A stretch of DNA of 64,000 nucleotides. Origin: Aplectana chamaeleonis. Its lineage: Eukaryota; Nematoda; Chromadorea; Rhabditida; Cosmocercidae. Each line of letters starts with the position of its first letter. Position 1 is the stretch's first letter. Under the pieces are notes generated by a model. It was not told the DNA's origin. It ran no database searches and worked only from the letters and a program-made list of their open reading frames with translations. Shown one piece after another: positions 21,550 to 31,669 of the stretch. Location of the stretch: contig JAPDOI010000185.1 of NCBI GenBank assembly GCA_029168955.1, forward strand, positions 1,226,001 to 1,290,000. The letters run 5' to 3'. Made by a program: the position numbers and the translations under genes.

Positions 21550-22430
21550 CAGGCGCTCTGCGGAGTTACAAACAAAGGGCTTTGTCCTCATCGGAGCGAC
21601 ATTCCGCTCCGCAATCAAGGACAGAAGCCGTTGCAGCACGCAGCGCAATGATATTCGTGCTGGGACCGCCAGGTTCTCGCACGATTTCCCTTTGTTCCCG
21701 CACGATCATGATCGTGCTGCAACAGAGTATGTGCCCCTACTTCTTCGTTCCATTGCGTACGTGTGTTCGTGTACGCAGTTCTCTCCTTGTCCTACCCACT
21801 TCCTACCAGTATCTTCCTCTGCACCCGAAATAACCAAAAAGAAATCGCTATAAAATAGAGTGGAAGTGACTTCTTTAGAAAACTACTTTGCTTCTTGCAA
21901 TTTTAGGCTTCCAATTTTCTCTTCACACACATATGGAATTTTTGTTTAGCAAATGGACGGCGCCGCAGCGGTATATCGTCGTTCGCAAAGCTATCGCCTC
22001 TTTCAGAGTGCGATCGCCCTACTACGCGATCGAATAGAAACCTCTCACATCGATCTGGTCGCGTCACACGATCAGGTCACAGCACGTTTAGAGACAATCA
22101 CCTCAAAAAAATGCTGTGCACACGATCGCGTTGCACTCTGAAAAAGGCCCAACTCCGCACGAGTAGCCATGAATGATTATTTCATTTCTATCCGCTTGAC
22201 TAGAAATTGCGAAAGGGCTACATATACATTGCTGATGAAAAGTGCATGAACACCTAACTATATTGGGTTTTGTGCAGTAACTTTGATCATTCTCCACAGA
22301 TTGAAGAATTCCATGCTGAATTAGCACATAACGTTTAGCTTGCTCGGATGAGTTCGGGCGGAGGGCGGTCGGCCATGGCTAAATATAACAGTGATAAGGA
22401 GATTTTGACATGATAAGCCCGATAAGCCTT
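21550..22430. other. Unassigned region with small palindromes
   Basis: A GCACGATCATGATCGTGC palindrome lies near 21700. CTCTTTCAGAGTGCGATCG near 22000 faces CGATCGCGTTGCACTCTGAA near 22123-22142, a possible short MITE. No gene is recognised. Confidence 0.4.
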
Positions 22431-22431
22431 A

Positions 22432-23842
22432 CTCAGATACTGGGTTCGGCCACGATAGGCTTTCTAATCGGATACCTAGTCGAGTTGAAAGAAACTTTCG
22501 CAGCAACACGTGCTTCTTCGAGGAGCACGAGGCCTGTTCGATAGGGCTACGTGGCGTAGACAGGCAAAACTTCTGCTGCACCCCCGTTTCCCACGCGGCA
22601 GCACATCGTCCTACAATAGAAGCACGTGGCGCCGGGGGCGGTGTCCCACCCGTCGATGCGAGCGGGTCTCTCCCAACACGGAAATGGTCCAAGTCGCGGG
22701 ATGCAGCAGGGGTCACCGCCCACAGCAGTGTGCGACAAGGACATCATCCTCGCCGCTGAGGACCGTGGGGGAGACCCCCTCAGCGGTCGTCCAGAAAGTG
22801 ACTCATAGTCACCTTCCAGGAGCGGCTCGAAAGGCCGACTGCGCTTTGTATGGGATGGAGCCCCTTTTATACGTGCTGTGCGGCTGAAAGGCGTCTGATC
22901 AATTGTGGAGCAATCGATCAACGTGTGCAATCATGGGCATCGTGGCTGATTTGTCGTCCAACGCATACACTGCGGGGGGGCAAGCGCCGGACAATAGGGC
23001 CCGTTTTCGACTTGGGGGGGGGAGCGACAGCAGAGGCCTCTCTCGAGAAGGGCTCCAGGGAAGGCCCCTGCTCTCCTACGGCGCTTACCTCCCCGAGAGA
23101 AAGAGACGGAAAAGATGGGAAGAAATCGGAGAAGGTGGTTTACGACAATAGAGGCCAGAGAAGGTATAGTAGGCCAAACGCACGTATCGTCATTAACGTC
23201 AACTTTTGTCCCGATTTGACGTGATTTCTTCAGTTATCTCTACCACGAGCTCAACCGGTATAAATGGCGCCTCACCCCATGGAGAGCCGCAACAGGGCCG
23301 GCCCTGGACGGGGACTTTGAGTTCCTGTCAGAAAAGGATATTTTTAGAGGAGAGCGGCGACGCGTTCCGGGGGGGGGTGACCCTAGTGCTCCAAGGCCGT
23401 GACGTCACAGCTCCGGGGTAGCGACGTCAGTGCTCCGGGGCAGTGACGGCAGGGCTTAAGGGCAGTGCCGGCAGGGCTTCAAGGCAGTGACGGCAGGACT
23501 TTAAGGCAGTGATGGCAGGGCTTAGATCAAGCCAAATTCTCACTTCGGCCGTTGCCCCCCCCCTCCCCTGATTGGGGGGGGGGGCAAGCGTCGGTGCTAG
23601 GAGGGTTGCCCCCTTGTAGAGCTGCGCTAGCCCCCTTCAGTGTATGAGAAACTGCATCGTAGTCGAATGGAAAGCGTGTCGTGGCCAAGTGGAACGGCTA
23701 TGCATTGCGGCACGCTCTTCTCACTTCGACGACGATTAGGCCACGTGGCGCACGGAAAGTACGCGGCCGTATCGTCGTCCACACCGCTTTGTAGTGGAAT
23801 CGAAAGCCTACCGAGGCCGAATCGAACCCCCGGCTGTCTGAG
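22432..23842 (-). mobile_element. TA-flanked CTCAG element E1, with a nested element
   Basis: This is the inverse-oriented member of a triplet with E2 and E3. Ends CTCAGATACTGGGTTCGG and a GGCTGTCTGAG terminus lie between TA at 22430-22431 and 23843-23844. On the minus strand it carries the same TATA-like TATAAAAGGGG (complement of 22861-22871) and the same GGTGACTA block as its sisters, but only part of the 76-bp repeat region. A 675-bp element is inserted at 22968. Confidence 0.75.
22968..23642. mobile_element. Nested TA-flanked element with CACTG ends
   Basis: CACTGCGGGGGGGCAAGCG at the left faces CCCCCTTCAGTG at the right, with TA at 22966-22967 and 23643-23644. The matching position in E2 and E3 is uninterrupted. 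A GCAGTGACGGCAGGGCTT-like unit repeats several times near 23430-23520. It is GC-rich with no recognised gene. Confidence 0.65.
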
Positions 23843-24153
23843 TACTTCGACCGGCTCAAAATGAGGGAGCTACTCAGGGAGTCGGGGGGTTCTATTCGGC
23901 CACCATTGGCTTTCGACTCGACTACAAAGCGGTTGGACGACGATATGGCCACGTAATTTCCTTGCGCCACGTGGCCTAATCGTCGTCCAAGTAAGAAGCA
24001 CGTGGCGCCAATCATAGCCGTTTCACTCGGCCACGATACGCTTTCGATTCGACTACGATGAGTTTGGACGACGAACGAGCCACAATGCCCATGATTGAAC
24101 ACGTTGATCGATCGCTTCAGAACTGACCCGGCGCATATCAGCCGCACAGCACG

Positions 24154-24164
24154 TATATAAGGGG
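24154..24164 (+). promoter_or_regulatory. TATA-like box in E2
   Basis: TATATAAGGGG sits in a CAGCACG context kept in all three sister elements, and CACGTG motifs lie on both sides. It looks like a pol II core promoter, but transcription is not shown by sequence. Confidence 0.4.
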
Positions 24165-24428
24165 CCCGATCCCAGAGAGAGTCCGCCTCTCGGGGCTGCT
24201 CCTGGAAGGTGACTACGAGTTACTTTCCGGACGATTTTTGAACCGCTAAGGGTTCTCCCCCACGGTCCTCATCGAGGGAAGCTCCCTCACTGTCGATCGT
24301 GGCGAAGGTGATGTCGCAGTCGCGGACTGCTGTGGGGGTGATCCCCTACTGCGATCCGTGACTTGGAGCGTATCCTTGTTGGGGGGGGAGACCCGCTCCC
24401 ATCGAAGGTGTGGGAGCCCTCCCCCAGC

Positions 24429-24640
24429 GCCACGTGCTCATATCGAACAGGCCACGTGCTGCGGCGTGGGAAACGGTGGTTCGGAAAAGGTTTTGCATGT
24501 CTGGGCCACGTGCTCCTATTGAACAGGCCACGTGCTGCCGCGTGGGAAATGGGAGTGCAGCGAGGGTTTTGTCTCTCTGCGCCACGTAGTCCTATCGAAC
24601 AGGCCACGTGCTCCTCGAAGCAGCACGTGCTTCTGCAAAA
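24429..24640 (+). repeat. 76-bp CACGTG-bearing tandem repeat in E2
   Basis: GCCACGT starts units at 24429, 24505 and 24581, exactly 76 bp apart. The units share TCGAACAGGCCACGTGCTGC. CACGTG, the E-box/G-box palindrome bound by bHLH factors, occurs about six times in this stretch. Confidence 0.8.
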
Positions 24641-24995
24641 GTTCCTTTCAACTCGACTAGGTACCCGAATAGAAAACCTATCGTGGCCGAATAGGATCCC
24701 CCGACTTCCTGAGTACTCAGGGAGTGGGGGGTTCTATTCGGCCACGATAGGCTTTCGACTCGACTACAAAGCGGTTGGACGACGATATGGCCACGTAATT
24801 TCCTTGCGCCACGTGGCCTAATCGTCGTCCAAGTGAGAAGCACGTGTCGCCAATCATAGCCGTTCCACTCGGCCACGATACGCTTTCGATTCGACTACGA
24901 TGAGTTTGGACGACGAACGAGCCACAATACCCATGATTGAACACGTTGATCGATCGCTTCAGAACTGACCCGGCGCATGTCAGCCGCACAGCACG

Positions 24996-25006
24996 TATAT
25001 AAGGGG
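24996..25006 (+). promoter_or_regulatory. TATA-like box in E3
   Basis: TATATAAGGGG in the same CAGCACG context as in E2. Conservation between sister elements is the only evidence for function. Confidence 0.4.
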
Positions 25007-25076
25007 CTCGATCCCAAAGAGAGCGCAGTGCGCCTTTCGGGTCGCTCCTGGAAGGTGACTACGAGTCACTTTCTGG

Positions 25077-25270
25077 GGTGGCATGCATGAACGCAGCGAA
25101 CGGTGTCAGGGAGGCGCTCCGCGTGCCATGCGCGCAGCGTCGAGCAACGGGGCGGCCCCAAATTTCGTGGCGTGTATTGATGTGCCTGATTTTCGGGGCA
25201 GACCGTTGCTTGACGCTGCGCGCATGGCACGCGGAGCGGCTCCCTGACACTGTTCGCTGCGTTCATGCAT
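25077..25270. mobile_element. Palindromic MITE nested in E3
   Basis: Arms beginning GGTGGCATGCATGAACGCAG mirror the right arm ending CGTTCATGCATGCCGCC for about 75 bp with few mismatches. E2 lacks it: the site ACTTTCCGGACGAT there reads ACTTTCTGG, insert, CTGGACGAT here, implying a 3-4 bp duplication (CTGG). Confidence 0.75.
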
Positions 25271-25478
25271 GCCGCCCCTGGACGATTTTTGAACCGCTAA
25301 GGGGTCTCCCCCACGGTCCTAGGCGAGGGGAGCTCCCTCGCTGTCGACCGTGGCGAAGGTGATGTCCCTGTCGCGGACTGCTGTGGGGGTGATCCCCTAC
25401 TGCGGTCCGTGACTTGGACCGTATCCTTGTTGGAGGGGAGACCCGCTCCCATCGAAGGTGTGGGAGCCTGCCCCCAGC

Positions 25479-25755
25479 GCCACGTGCTCATATTGAACAG
25501 GCCACGTGCTTTAGCGTGGGAAATAGGGTGCGGCAAAAGTTTTGCCTCGCTGCGCCACGTAGTGCTATCGAACAGGCCACGTGCTGCCGCGTGGGAAATG
25601 GGGGTGCAGCAAGGGTTCTGTCTTTCTGCGCCACGTAGTTCTATCGAACAGGCCACGTGCTGCCGCGTGGGAAATGGGGGTGCGGCAAAAGTTTTTTCTC
25701 TCAGCGCCACGTAGTCCTATCGAACAGGCCACGCGCTCCTCGGAGCAGCACGTGC
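25479..25755 (+). repeat. 76-bp CACGTG-bearing tandem repeat in E3
   Basis: Units start at 25479, 25554, 25630 and 25706, spaced 75-76 bp. They have the same sequence as in E2 but one more unit, so copy number varies between sister elements. Confidence 0.8.
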
Positions 25756-25839
25756 TGCTGCAAAAGTTCCTTTCAACTCGACTAGGTACCCGAATAGAAA
25801 GCCTATCGTGGCCGAATAGGACCCCCCGAGTCCCTGAGT

Positions 25840-26440
25840 AAGTTATATAATACATCCTTTGAATGCATCACTGCCACCATTGTCACTCCACTTTTCCTAC
25901 TTACGGCGCTTCTCGGTAGTAATTGAGCTTCTTTCGCCCAAGGGTGGCGTAGCATTTCTTATTCATGCTTTCGTTTGGCAGGAAATCAAATGGTTTGCCA
26001 CTTCAGCATCATTATTTGGTTCAATTCCATCAATAGGATCGTTGTCGTTAAGTTCTCAGGCAAACCATCGCTCCGAGCGGGACCGGAGAGCGACCCGAGC
26101 GGCGCCGTCTCTCCGCTCCGAGCGAAAATTAGCCATCTACTCGGGCCACAGCAGCCCCTCTCCGGGCGACAGCAGTACCGCTCGGAGCGATCTTCGGTCC
26201 CAACTGGCACTGCGGTGGCTCTTCGGGCGAACGAGCCTAGTTATCCGATGGCTTCTCTTCGCTTATTTACTCGTTTCTGCTTCTCTATTTCGCTCTCTTT
26301 CTTCTTCCCTCTTCTCCCAGTCCTTTTCTTCCTCTCCTGTGTTCCTCTCATTTTCCCCACTTCTTCCTTTAGTCTCGAGAATCAAATTCTTTCCTATTAA
26401 ACGCTGCCTTCCACTTGGTCCAAAGCCTGCTTGTTTGTGA
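25840..26440. other. No clear gene; dispersed repeat at 26058
   Basis: CAGGCAAACCATCGCTCCGA starts near 26059 and matches, in inverse orientation, the end of a repeat near 32715-32745. CTCCGAGCG words recur to 26210. A 193-codon open frame crosses the repeat but resembles nothing I know. Confidence 0.4.
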
Positions 26441-27330
26441 AATATATTCTACGAATTCAGGATATATGATTGCGTCTGCGAAAATTTCCGATGAAGCGTA
26501 ATTAATGATTTTTAACTGATTTTGTGATTTTACAGCTTCAGTCTGTTCTGACTTATCCGAGGAGTCAGAACAGACTGAAGCTTTCACACTTGCCCGACCG
26601 ACGCCGGACGACTCGTTATCGAATGTGCAATATCTATCTACCCTATTCTATCCATCTTATCTATATTGACTTATCAAATTTTATAACGCGTCGGCCGACG
26701 TTGGCCGGCAAACTATGAAGGGGGCTTTAGTCTCGAAGCTCCAAAGCTATGAATAATGACTAAGTCTTTAATTAATAATATTTCCCAACAATTATCGATC
26801 GTTTTGTTTTGAGAATTCGATTCTCGCCGTTTTCATCGATTTTCAAAAAAAACGACTAATAATTGACGAAAAAAATACTATCGATTAGGAACTTGGCCGG
26901 TATAACATCGGCATGGATCCTAGTGATACTTTGCGATCACTATTGATGGTTGGCGCAAACTAGGTGCCATAAGCTACAACATAGGTGCACCGAGTTTGCG
27001 CCAACCTTCAATGGAGAACGCGAAGTATCGTTAGGACTCATGCCGATGTTATACCGGCCAAGTTCCTAATCGATAGTATTTTTTCGTCAATTATTGATCG
27101 TTATTTTGAAAATCGATGAAAAAGGCGAGAATCGAATTTTCAAAAAAAAAGTTGTCGGAAAATACTAATAATTAAGGACTTAGCCATTATACATAACTTT
27201 GAAGCTTCAAGGCTAAAACTTCTCGGATAAGTCAGAAAAGGCCGAAGCTGCAAAATCACAAAATCAGCTAAAAAATAATTAATTGCGCTGTGTCGAAAAT
27301 TTTCCTTAACGCTGTCATCTAGTTCTAAGG
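26440..27330. mobile_element. Large foldback palindrome, about 0.85 kb
   Basis: Left and right halves mirror each other over several hundred bp around a centre near 26970. The innermost arms share ACTATCGATTAGGAACTTGG and GGCCGGTATAACATCGGCAT. Farther out are GATTCTCGCC, GATTTTGTGATTTT and CTTATCCGAG. The left arm has about 165 extra bp at 26563-26728. No coding region is seen. Confidence 0.8.
26537..26580. repeat. Short perfect hairpin at an arm breakpoint
   Basis: TTCAGTCTGTTCTGACT faces AGTCAGAACAGACTGAA across a 9-base loop. It lies where the extra segment of the left arm begins. Confidence 0.8.
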
Positions 27331-27646
27331 TGGCTTAGATATTCTGTAAACTATGGCAGGCTTGGTGGTTTACCTTAAAGGCAGTGTTCACGATAATCTT
27401 CAATTTTGAGATTACTCGCTATATTGAATAAGTGGGGGTGTGTATACAAGTCTGTTGGTACCTGCTCGTTGGTGCCCCTGCTTCTACTGAACCCAGCAGA
27501 CGTTTGAGTGTACACAGGGAACGTTCGAGCGATATAGCGTGCACAACTATATCGCGAAAGTATCCCGCACATTGCATAAAGGTGTCGCCGTCCGGCACAC
27601 TAAGGCCTCTGGTCCATAACACCTTAGGATCCGTACCTAGGGAGTC

Positions 27647-28495
27647 ATGGAGTCTTTGGCCACAAGCCACAATTTCGCCACCCTGAACTGTCGATCGCTG
27701 TCGAGTGATATCCAAAAAACTGCGCTATCCAGACTTCTGAGCTATTTCCATGCACCGTTTGCTGCTTTGCAGGAAACCCGCCTCAAGGATAGACCCGTCA
27801 TCAGCGTCGGAGAGTACACCATCTACTGCGGCAACGCTGACGATAGGAGAGTGGGAGGCTGTGCAATAGCTGTAAGGAAGGATTTCAATGGTATGGTCAA
27901 GGAGTTCGGCTCAACGTCGTGTCGGAATGCATTCGTACGACTGCGGGATCACAGAATATTCAATCTGTGGATAGTGAGTGCTCATGCGCCCACTGAAACC
28001 GCCGAAGACAATTCGAAGGATGCGTTTTATGAGGAACTCAATACGTTGCTGGCCAGGATACCTTGTCAACATGCTGTTGTCGTGGGGATTGACGCAAATG
28101 CGAAGATGGGACTTGATCAGGAATCCGAAGTACTCGGTAAATGGTTCTACCCAGTGGAGCAAACATCGGACAATGGCTACCGCCTTGTCGACTTTTGTGA
28201 ACGCAGTGGTCTGATTATTGCATCGACATTCAAGAGGAATCATCGCCGCCATCAGCTTACGTGGCAGGGACCAACCCGGCTATCTCCAGAAGAGCAGCGG
28301 AAGCGGAAGATGACAACTTTGAAACTACAGCGAGACTATGTCCTGACGAGGAATATTCCAGTATCGGACATTCGAAGATCTAGAGCTGTGTGGGATGTCG
28401 CATTCGATTCGGATTACCGTCCTGTTCTGTTGAACTTCACTGCGAGGATTCATAAGAGGAAGCGAGGGCTCAGCCTCCCCAGAGGATTGACATGA
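27647..28495 (+). pseudogene. RTE copy A endonuclease region
   Basis: Encodes the apurinic-type endonuclease that nicks target DNA: LNCRSL, QETRL, SAHAPTE, GIDANAKMG and LTWQG are all present. The catalytic SDH triplet is changed to SDY (codon 28415-28417, TAC for CAC in copy B), and LQLDY has become LQRDY. One lost G in a GGGG run near 28470 shifts the frame and ends the protein at 282 residues, whereas in copy B the frame runs on. Confidence 0.9.
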
Positions 28496-29574
28496 CAAGT
28501 CTCAGAGATGAAGAGTGCAGAAGGAATTTCCGACAACGCGTTTCTATTCACATCGGAGTACGGACTAAGAAGAAACTTTGCGACGCGGATTCTTTTGTCA
28601 AATGCATCCAGGACGCTTCGAAAGAGGCACTCCCGGTTGTACAGCCTAAGAAGAAGTTCGCCTACGTCTCAGAAGAAACAACATCTACCTACAACAGAGT
28701 ATGTGCTCTCCGAACTGCAGGAAACTTCGTGGAGGAGAAGCGTCTGAGGAGGAAGTTGCGTCGGCAGCTTCAAAGTGACCGCGAACGAGAGTGGACGTGT
28801 AGAGCTAAGGAGTTCGAGAAGGCTTGGGAGGAGAAGAATCCGAGGAAAGCCTACACGTTGCTGCGACAGTATAGCGGGAAGATGAAGAGATGTTCTCCTG
28901 TCTTGAACACTACCAATGGAGTTGCAGTTGGTGATGCGACGCTGCCAATATGGAAGGATTACTTCAGTTCACTACTGAATCGTCCAGCGCCATCAGTACC
29001 TGAGCTCCCGCATGTTCAGAGAGCACATTACGATGTCAGTGAGGAACCGCCGACTGAGTCTGAAGTTTTGGATTGTGTCCGGAAAATGAAGAATGGAAAG
29101 GCAGGTGGAGATGACAACATCACTGCTGAAATGCTGAAAGCTCTTCCTCCGTCTGGGATTCGTGAAATGACCAACACCATCCGTGCCATATGGATGAGCG
29201 AAAGGATACCCGATTCGTGGAGACATGCGATCATCGTACCTCTTCACAAGAAGCTATCCGTCACGGATCCTAAGAACTACAGAGGAATCTCTCTACTTCG
29301 TGTCATGTACAAGGTTTTAGAACGTATCATTCTCGAGCGACTTATCAAACATCGTGAAGGAACGACCAGAGATGAGCAAGCCGGTTTTCGACCTGGAAGA
29401 TCGACCATCGACCAAGTGTTCGTCGTGAGAAGAGTAATTGAATCGTGGCAGCGGTTTTCGAAGCCATTACAGCTTGCTTTTTGGACTTTGAAGCCGCGTT
29501 CGACTCTCCTCATCGTGATCGATTGCTCAATGCTCTGCGAGCAGATGGAGTCCCGGAAAAGTATGTTCGGTTAA
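28492..29574 (+). pseudogene. RTE copy A reverse transcriptase, N-terminal part
   Basis: The linker and first reverse-transcriptase blocks: WRHAIIVPLHKK, NYRGISLL and EQAGFRPGRSTIDQVF. A run of six T in copy B is five T here (29478-29482), which shifts the frame just before the FLDFEAAFDS catalytic block; that block continues in another frame from about 29480 to 29843. Confidence 0.85.
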
Positions 29575-29843
29575 TCGAGGACATGAACAAAGGAACAACA
29601 GCAGCAGTTCGTACACCTGTCGGATTTACGTCAGCTTTCGAGGTGAAAACAGGAGTAAGGCAAGGAGCCGTTGCAGGACCTTTTCTTTTCAACTTCGCCG
29701 TTGATGACATCATGCGTAGAGTTGCAGAACAGTTTCCTGCGGATGTGATCCTAACACCATCAGGACGCTCCTTGTCGACCTGGAGTACGCCGACGACATT
29801 GTGTTATTCGCTGAAAACAACGCAAAACTGCAAAGGATTGTGA
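29480..29843 (+). pseudogene. RTE copy A reverse transcriptase, middle part
   Basis: Continues as FLDFEAAFDSPHRDRLLNAL, then GVRQGAVAGPFLFNFAVDD and DVILTPSGRS. The frame is then lost a few codons before the YADD box, at the same place as in copy B. Confidence 0.85.
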
Positions 29844-30409
29844 ACCTCGTTTCGAAGTATGCCGCAGCCTATGGACTTCGTCTTCGTCCCGACAAATGCA
29901 AGCAGATGTGGGTCTCTCAGAGGCCTTCAACTGGAGTTTGTGTGGACGGACAACGTATCGAACTGGTGGACGATTTCTGTTATTTGGGCTGTTTGCTGAA
30001 GAACGATGGTAGTTATGCAGCGGATATTCGACAACGATGTGCGAAAGCTACGTCTGCATTCAATTCTCTAACCAAGTGTTTGTGGTCTACCACCATCGCG
30101 AAGGAAGTCAAGTTGCGCGTCTACCTATCCGCTATTCGCCCTATCATGATGTACGGATCGGAGACGTGGGCAGCACCGAAAACGCAGATGGAAAGGTTGG
30201 ATTGCACGGAGAGGAAGCTTTTTAGGCGTTTGCTTGGATATTTCTGGCCGCGTGTATGCCATAACGAAGACCTTTACAAGGAAATCGACGCAGTACATCA
30301 ACGCTTGACACGAGGGAGGTGCCAGCATCTCCTAACGCCATCTCAAGCAGCAATGGAAAGTCGACTTCGACTGCTCGGGCGCCGGATCGTCTCGTACAAC
30401 ACGCTTTAA
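29768..30409 (+). pseudogene. RTE copy A YADD box and C-terminal region
   Basis: DLEYADDIVLFAENN (YADD codons 29786-29797), then LRPDKCKQMW, ELVDDFCYLGC, PIMMYGSETWAAP and LFRRLLGYFWPR. A 16-bp deletion relative to copy B, near 30377, turns LLGHILRRTPDRLV into LLGRRIVSYNTL and a stop. The tail (VWKRPPGRRRKFW, HLGEDAE) resumes out of frame to about 30651. Confidence 0.85.
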
Positions 30410-31265
30410 AAATGCTTCCAAATCCTGTCTGGAAACGGCCACCTGGGCGTAGGCGAAAGTTCTGGACGGATGTGGTTAAAGAGGATTTAAAGTCACTCGG
30501 CATCGAAAGACAGTTCAGGCGCGATGTTTCGTTTCGCAGGAAATGGAATAGTGACAGCTGGATGGAATGTGTTCAAATTGTGGCTGAAGACCGTGAAAAA
30601 TGGACACGGCTGACTACTAGGACGGCACACCTCGGTGAAGATGCGGAATGACCGCGTCAGGCGAAAGCCAACCGATTAAGTCAGTAAGTCATTGAATAAG
30701 TGGCCCCTGGTAGAACTAAAATGACGTAGAAATTGAGAAAAACGCACCAGAAGTACACGGAATCTTCTACTCTCACCCCGCCCATTTACTCTCGCAGGAA
30801 CTGTTCGTTGTGACAATGAAATCTTTTGTGGACCCGTTCTTTGCAATTCTCTACTCTTAATTGCTCCGTTTGATCCTTAGGGCCCTAACTAATCCTGCTT
30901 TGCATAAAATATTCTTCTATTTTCGATTGACACAATTTTCCACCTGTGACAACCACCATGAACATGTTCATCCAACCGGACAACTAGTCCATGTTATAGA
31001 ATATTGTCACTGAAATACGACGTTTTAATGCGTTTCTCGCCGTTTCTTCGTAATTTTGGTAACACTTGGAGGCCAACGCATTGTTTTATGCAAAAAACTC
31101 GGGGAGGAAAATCATCGTGAACACTGCCTTTAAAGTATATTTTACGGATCTACAATATTTCGCAAATGAAAAGACTTGACACAAGTGGAAGGTAGCGTTA
31201 GATAGAAAATATTACGCGAGTAGGAAGGAATCCGGCTCTTGCAAAGTGTCCGAACGGCACTGGTC

Positions 31266-31354
31266 GATGGTATTGATAATATTACTGACAGCCGCTACTG
31301 CCGGTGGGGGCAGTGCAGCATTAGCGGCTGTCACTAATAGTATCAATGCCATCG
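31266..31354. repeat. Small hairpin, about 90 bp
   Basis: GATGGTATTGATAATATTAC and ACAGCCGCTA mirror TAGCGGCTGT and TATCAATGCCATC around a GC-rich loop. Possibly a tiny foldback MITE. Confidence 0.6.
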
Positions 31355-31669
31355 TTAGCCTTATGCCTAACGCACACTGGGGTTGCTCCAAATATTCGAC
31401 CGGAATAGCTAGACCGCACGACCCTAGATGAGAAGATTAGCCAGCGCTAGATTAAAACATGTCGAGAACTGACTTTGCGAGTAGGAAGTGGGTAAAATAT
31501 CAGTATATGGGTTTCGGTGTGCTGTGCTTGCCGAGCTTACATCAGAAACGTGTACTTCTCAAAAATTGTTTGAGCGTGAATAAAACTCGCAAATCGCGAG
31601 GCGATTGATCGAGACGGGCAAAGAACGCTCCGCATGGCCATCACGCTGCCCATGAAGCGCTACCGACTT

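Larger units (their letters stand above)
23873..24713 (+). mobile_element. TA-flanked CTCAG element E2 with TATA-like box and CACGTG repeats
   Basis: Ends CTCAGGGAGTCGGGGGG and CCCCCGACTTCCTGAG lie between TA at 23871-23872 and 24714-24715. Inside are an A-then-G rich TATATAAGGGG at 24154, then a hairpin-rich GC block, then two 76-bp repeats (phase points 24429, 24505, 24581), most carrying CACGTG. It abuts E3, sharing one TA. No open frame is conserved with E1 or E3 in a way that suggests protein. Superfamily unassigned; TA and inverted ends suggest Tc1/mariner-like mobilisation. Confidence 0.8.
24716..25838 (+). mobile_element. TA-flanked CTCAG element E3
   Basis: Same family and orientation as E2: CTCAGGGAGTGGGGGG start, CCCCCCGAGTCCCTGAG end, TA at 24714-24715 (shared with E2) and 25839-25840. 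It has TATATAAGGGG at 24996, one more 76-bp repeat than E2, and a nested palindromic MITE near 25077-25270. Confidence 0.8.
27436..30690 (+). mobile_element. RTE-type LINE copy A
   Basis: A near full-length RTE-clade element flanked by ATTGAATAAGTGG at 27423-27435 and 30691-30703, an 11-13 bp duplication (two G are ambiguous). It begins GGGTGTGTATACAAG, as copy B does, and ends with a GTCAGTAAGTC simple tail. It is dead: it has several frameshifts, a 16-bp deletion and a changed catalytic residue. Confidence 0.9.
27379..31129. mobile_element. TTAA MITE carrying RTE copy A
   Basis: AGGCAGTGTTCACGAT and ATCGTGAACACTGCCT termini lie next to TTAA at 27375-27378 and 31130-31133. Its left interior matches the inverse of 57809-57947, where the same sequence has no retrotransposon. 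Confidence 0.85.

Noticed and set aside
24363..24821. Arg-rich frames over the CACGTG repeats
   Set aside because: They change frame with repeat number, are open on both strands, and are not kept in E1.
22432..25838. LTR retrotransposon with E2 and E3 as its LTRs
   Set aside because: E2 and E3 abut with no internal region, each has inverted CTCAG ends with TA flanks, and there is no primer-binding site or gag/pol.
25859..26440. 193-codon frame, Ser/Leu-rich
   Set aside because: It crosses a dispersed GC-rich repeat and then low-complexity sequence, and resembles no family I know.
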